NCBI GenBank assembly: GCA_028023455.1 | Contig: JAQFVV010012423.1 | Location: 10,145,158 to 10,209,157, forward strand | Length of the DNA stretch: 64,000 nt | Source of the DNA: Epiperipatus broadwayi | Lineage: Eukaryota > Onychophora > Udeonychophora > Euonychophora > Peripatidae | Reading direction: 5' to 3' | Part shown: positions 59,646-64,000 of the stretch, piece by piece | How positions within the stretch are numbered: the first letter of the stretch is position 1 | Layout: each line of letters begins with the position of its first letter | Translations under genes and position numbers: made by a program | The notes under the pieces: generated by a model | Database searches by the model: none | Seen by the model: only the letters and a program-made list of their open reading frames with translations | Told to the model about the DNA's origin: nothing

Positions 59646-61510
59646 GCTTGTTCAAAGCACAAATTTTATCTTGTACTTTAAATTGAGAGCATTTAATTTA
59701 CTTAATAAACCAATGTTGGAGTACTAACCTTGATTATAATATATATTAACCATTGAGAATGATGTAATTATATGAAATGTGAGTGAGTGGTAAAAATGCA
59801 ATCATTTCAAATATATTTCTCTTAAGAGTCAATTATACAACCAACAAATAATATGGTTTAAATATATTGGCATTTGGTAATATTTTAGAAAGCTTTAAAA
59901 AAAAGTAAAATTTAAAGATCATTTAAAAGATACAATTTAATTTATTTTTTTTAGTTAGTACGATTATTTTTAAATAATGTGCAATAAAAGTTATTTTTGT
60001 GTTTAATATTATCTGTTTAATTAAAAATGAAAGTTAAAATTGAAAAGAATAAAAGTCCTTGCATATTATTTATCCAGATAAAAGGAAATTCCAAACGCAA
60101 AGGGTTACAATCAGAGAAAAACGTTTTAATACTAATTAAAGATGGTACAAATATTTTGTAAAAAAAAAAACTTTGTAACTGAAAATAAGAAATAATGTAC
60201 AAGATTATTATTTTGTATTCTGATAAAACAACAAAAAATAATATATGCACAGAGAGATCTAAAAACTGATTGCAAGTATAAAAGGAAGAAAATAATGGCA
60301 GAGTTTTATCTGTTTTTTTTTCTTTTGGCTGGTCCTAGATCCTTCATGATCCAGGACCACTCTATGCTGAAATAATTTGTCATGCAGGAGTGGATCAGAG
60401 CATTTTCCAACATCTTTCATCATGAAGACATCAACCCAAAAAGCTTTTGTGACTATCCTTAGTACAAACCAAGATCAGTTAAAAACCAAAAGCACTAGCT
60501 TTTACAACTCAGGAAATAAATGCATACTACAAAACTCACCATTAGCCATGATATTCTTATTCATATCCCAATTATGTTTACTTAATGTTAACAAACTAAA
60601 CTTAGCTATAAAACTAACGAGAAGCTTCAAATAAGCTTCAAATACCGATATAGACTAGACATTCACTATTTTATTATCCAATGAACCTTCTAGAAGAAAC
60701 TTAAGTATAACATGAATTCTAATTATTTGATTAATATTATTTGGATTAGCAAGTGGATAATCTTTCTAGTTTATTAATAATTCTCATTTAAATATGATAA
60801 TTTGTTATAATGAAAATATTTATCTTATAACAATTTTCATTGTGCGTTATTAATTTTAAGTTTATTAGATTTATTGTTAATTAATTGCATGAGAAATGAA
60901 TAAGTTATCTTTGCCAATATGCTTGTTTTATAGCTAAGCCCTGTGAAAGATTCATATGAAAGCTTTAAAATGACAAGAAAATGTAATTCCTGATCTTTTA
61001 ATAATTTGCTTCGTAGATGACAATGCAACGTATGGATCAGTGAATTCTTATAGAGAATTCTGGTGCTCTGTTCTAAATAAATAAAAAACTAATTCCGCCA
61101 GGCAATTCAAATCATAGTAATTATTAGGCTAGTTAATCAGGAAATATAGCTATGTTCTTGAGATATCTAAACTCCTGTATGAACGGAATATTCTTCTTTT
61201 TCATAACTTGATTAACTTGCACTTTCTAGTGCATAAGAGAAGGCCTAAATCCAACCATGAATGTGAGATTAGACTGTGAATAGTACATTATATAACATAT
61301 TTATTAACTAAAATAATAAACTAACAATTTTATCATTATGTAATCTAATTTCTATAATGGCAATATTAATTAATTTTATTTAAATTCTGTAATATATTTT
61401 ATTATATTTTAATATATAATTTAAACATGAATGTGTATAAAATTATTTAATTCAAATACATAAACATGAGAACAAGATCCTTAGACAATGTTTAAAACCC
61501 ATGACCAAAA
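59646..61510. other. AT-rich stretch, no gene recognised
   Basis: Less AT-rich between 60.32 and 60.55 kb, where gcaggagtggatcagagcat begins a short open frame (EWIRAFSNIFHHEDINPKSF) that stops soon after. I could not assign it. Frames at 60017-60250, 60377-60634 and 60837-61028 are not convincing. Confidence 0.45.
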
Positions 61511-61527
61511 CATTTTTTCATATTATA

Positions 61528-61609
61528 AAGTGTCATAGCATCAGCTGGGATGCGAACCTGCAACCCGGGCAACTGTCACGCTGACCTCTCGACCACCAAT
61601 GCAAGACAA
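61528..61609 (-). mobile_element. tRNA-like retroposon with 17-bp TSD
   Basis: An 82-bp insert is flanked by cattttttcatattata at 61511-61527 and 61610-61626. On the minus strand, the 65 nt at 61538-61602 start gcattgg and end ctgatgc, a 7-bp acceptor-like stem with two G-U pairs. They contain tggtcgagaggtcagcg (A-box-like D arm) and ggttcgcatcc (B box). It is GC-rich and isolated in AT-rich DNA. D- and T-arm pairing is imperfect, so it is a tRNA-derived retroposon or pseudo-tRNA rather than a working tRNA gene. Confidence 0.75.
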
Positions 61610-61626
61610 CATTTTTTCATATTATA

Positions 61627-62159
61627 CAGCTAACTTCAATAAACCAACTATTTTGCTAACAATAACATTGGAACTTATTATTATTATATCATTCATTCAA
61701 GTGCACTGTGAAGAAACAAAGATAAGATATGTGTGCAGAATACACCAATACAAACCATAATATTTAAATATAATCAGGTGGATAAAACTAAGATACTTAA
61801 CATCATTATTCCATAACAATATCTTATCTGCTTTCAAGTACATATACAAATTTGAAACTAATCCCAAAGCATACTGATAAACTGAAATAATTATCCAAAT
61901 ATTAAATCACCTCACATGGCTATCATTTTGAGCTGGCTATTTTGAAATACAGACTCTAATATATTTATATATTTATTTCATAGAGGATGGTTCTAAATTT
62001 TTTAACCATGTGGAATAATTTAATATTTGGGTATACAAATATATATGCCCATAAACATTATTATACAAAAATCATATTAAGAAGCGACAAACTAATCATC
62101 ATATGCTAAAATCTCTTTTCCAATGTATGGTATATCAAGAAATATATAAATGAAAAACG
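61627..62159. other. AT-rich spacer
   Basis: Contains a short unit at about 61925-62035 (tagaggatggttctaaatt) related to the fold-back near 35.7 kb. Otherwise nothing recognised. Confidence 0.5.
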
Positions 62160-62306
62160 TGAATATCATTATTCAGCATAAAGCAACAATCTTACATCTG
62201 TATTCTTTATATATTCATGACAGAACAATATATACATAATATAATTTCAAACTTAGTAAGCAGCAACTACTCATTGTACAACAGGATCTCCACTGCAACA
62301 GGGCAT

Positions 62307-62352
<46 letters not shown>

Positions 62353-62645
62353 AGCAATATATATATATATATATATATATATGAAAAGCATGAATATCAT
62401 TATTCAATGTAAAGCAGAAATCTCACCTCTGCATTCTTTATATATGCATCAATATATCCATAACATAATTTCAAACTTGGAATAATTTAATGTGCAAGCA
62501 CAGAATAAAAAAAGATTCATTAATAAAGGCCATGAATATTATTACTGAACAAAGCACAAGTCTCACATCTGTATTTTTATATATTCAAGTCAGAACAATA
62601 TGCACATAATATAATTTCAAACTTGGAGTAATTAAATGTCTACCC
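62160..62645. repeat. Three diverged tandem copies of a unit of about 110 bp
   Basis: The sequence gaatatcattattcag, then tcttacatctgtattctttatatatt, then ataatataatttcaaactt starts at about 62160, about 62390 and about 62531. The first and second copies are separated by long (TA)n runs (62311-62350 and 62357-62381) around ttgtagca. Confidence 0.75.
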
Positions 62646-63135
62646 ATCACATCTCAAATTCATCATTTTCAAAAATAAAAATAATAAATCCATAAATTCA
62701 AATTGATTAAGGTACAATATTATTTTATAATAAATTTCTGATAAGTCACAACAAGCATTCAACACTATTCAATCAACATGTATTAAAAGTAAATTATGAA
62801 AATTATTTAAATTTATGTCGTTCACATGCTCCAACAATCTCAAATGGTTTATTCAATATTGCAATGCATTCTTCTATACAAATTTAACTGGTAACATTTT
62901 ATGCAAAATTATTTAAAACTCTAATGATTTATTTATTTTAATGGTAAAGAATTTTTTCCTTTAAATATCAGTGATAAATAAATATGCCTGAAGGGGCTAC
63001 ATTACTATCAAAACAAAATATAAACAATAAACTTAACACATTTCAATCACAATAATAGCTACCATAACTATTTACACTTTTATAGCACTTTAAATTTTTT
63101 TATATAACAACAAATAACCTAAATATAATATTTCC
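62646..63135. other. AT-rich stretch, nothing recognised
   Basis: No coding or repeat signal supported before the fold-back that follows. Confidence 0.5.
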
Positions 63136-63251
63136 ATTACAAAAAAATCAAATCAGATGTCACATGACCTAATTTAATAAACTTGTATTTACAAATGTTA
63201 TATATAGAGCTCGCAAAATGAGCTCTTAACAAGCTTTGCAGAATATCCTCA

Positions 63252-63291
63252 ACCTCAGACCAGTTTCTGCTTCTGGCATCATCAGTGAGTT
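63252..63291 (-). ncRNA. Hammerhead ribozyme, type I, intact core
   Basis: Minus strand: helix I aactca, core ctgatga (the canonical CUGAUGA), helix II tgc/gca with loop cagaa, gaaac, a two-base tg helix III loop, cleavage triplet gtc, and helix I return tgaggt with one mismatch. All conserved core bases are present, but helices II and III are very short. Confidence 0.75.
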
Positions 63292-63831
63292 GCCAGGATT
63301 ATCAAGCATTAGATTAAAAATACCAGGACAAGCCCAGTACTTTATCTAATATATAACTATTAAGTAAAAAATCTGAAGTTTTTACACATCCATGTCATCC
63401 AATCCAGCTATCTAACTTATTATAGCAATATGGGACTGACCTAAGTTCAGATACACCATATGTTGATAGCTTTAGCAATATAAAATCACCAAAGCCTTAA
63501 TAGAAAAAAATAAAATTACAAAAAAAAAATCAAGTCAAATGTCACATGACCTAATTTAAAGTGCGAGCTCTATATATAACATTTGTAAATACAAGCTTAT
63601 TAATTTAGGTCATTTGACATCTGACTTGATTTTTTTGTAATTTTATTTTTTGCTATTAAGGCTTTGGCAATTTTATATTGATAAAGATATTAGTATATGG
63701 TATATATGAACTTAGTTCAGTCTCATATGGTTATTTAAGTTAGATAGCTGAATTGGAGACATATGGATGTCTAATTTCAGATTTTCTACTTTTGTCCTGA
63801 TATTTTTAATCTAATTTTTGAATATCCTGGC

Positions 63832-63871
63832 ACCTCACTGATGATTCTAGAATCAGAAACTGGTCTAGGGT
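63832..63871 (+). ncRNA. Hammerhead ribozyme-like motif
   Basis: Helix I acctca, core ctgatga (63838-63844), gaaac (63856-63860), tg, gtc (63863-63865), helix I return taggg. The helix II region gattctagaatc forms its own palindrome, and helix I has one mismatch. It is the inverted counterpart of 63252-63291 and pairs better with that copy's partner strand, which suggests a common intact ancestor. Confidence 0.7.
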
Positions 63872-64000
63872 TGAGGATATTCTGCAAAGCTTGTTAAGAG
63901 CTTATTTTGCAAGTTCTATATATAACATTTGTAAATACAAGCTTATTAAATTAGGTCATGTTATATCTGACATGATTTTTTCATAATTTTATTTTTTTCT

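Larger units (their letters stand above)
63136..64000. mobile_element. Fold-back element with two hammerhead cores (runs off window)
   Basis: The left arm (aaaaaaatcaaatcag near 63140, cacatgacctaattta, ttgtatttacaaatg, tatatatagagctcgcaaa) is repeated inverted to the window end, so the element may continue. In the middle (63530-63650) a further copy of the terminal module occurs, giving three terminal modules in all. Hammerhead cores lie at 63252-63291 (minus) and 63832-63871 (plus). The module agattaaaaatacc and the following about 100 bp are similar to the 36.3-kb element, so both belong to one superfamily. Non-coding. Confidence 0.82.

Noticed and set aside
60377-60634. 85-residue plus-strand frame and the adjoining gcaggagtggatc segment
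   Set aside because: No family resemblance. The neighbouring frame EWIRAFSNIF stops after about 24 codons, and evidence is too thin to call an exon.

Overview
This is an AT-rich animal (non-vertebrate) genomic window made almost entirely of transposable-element sequence, with no complete, convincing cellular gene. It has long (TA)n tracts, decayed retroelements with stops and frameshifts, Penelope-like elements (PLEs) carrying GIY-YIG endonuclease domains, a ZBED/Charlie-type hAT transposase relic, LINE relics, tRNA-derived SINE-like units and many fold-back repeats. I cannot assign a phylum from the sequence.

Layout: 1-8 kb holds a short non-autonomous hAT element with an 8-bp target-site duplication (TSD), a nest of fold-back repeats (2.6-4.3 kb) and one copy of a dispersed repeat. 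From 8.1 to 10.1 kb a CpG-retaining island carries unrecognised but protein-like minus-strand reading frames. From 16.3 to 18.3 kb there is a perfect 78-bp palindrome, an inverted pair of PLE ends (family 1), a SINE-like unit and a fold-back. From 20 to 26.7 kb come a three-arm fold-back, a second copy of the dispersed repeat and the hAT transposase pseudogene. From 28.0 to 28.4 kb lies a fold-back with a hammerhead-ribozyme-like core. From 31.3 to 35.5 kb a minus-strand LINE relic is split by a head-to-head pair of PLE copies (family 2) bounded by a 14-bp TSD. From 36.3 to 37.2 kb lies a non-coding fold-back with two full hammerhead cores and also a 14-bp TSD.

The largest unit, 37493-49782, is an LTR retrotransposon with exceptionally long (about 4.3 kb) LTRs. 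Its short interior encodes a coiled-coil Gag and a Ty3/gypsy-type integrase, but no protease, reverse transcriptase or RNase H, and two of the three expected catalytic acidic residues of the integrase are replaced. It sits in a (TA)n tract next to a second LINE relic (49.8-51.1 kb). From 53.8 to 64 kb are further fold-backs, two of which (53.8-54.2 and 63.1-64.0 kb) carry hammerhead-like cores, a hidden exon-like minus-strand reading frame (56218-56414), SINE-like units and a tRNA-like retroposon with a 17-bp TSD.

The most interesting pattern is that four otherwise non-coding fold-back elements carry type I hammerhead ribozyme cores with a very short helix III. The two PLE families show a related but degenerate motif near their 3' ends. 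One fold-back and one PLE pair both have 14-bp TSDs. My inference is that these fold-backs are non-autonomous, ribozyme-bearing passengers mobilised by PLE machinery.
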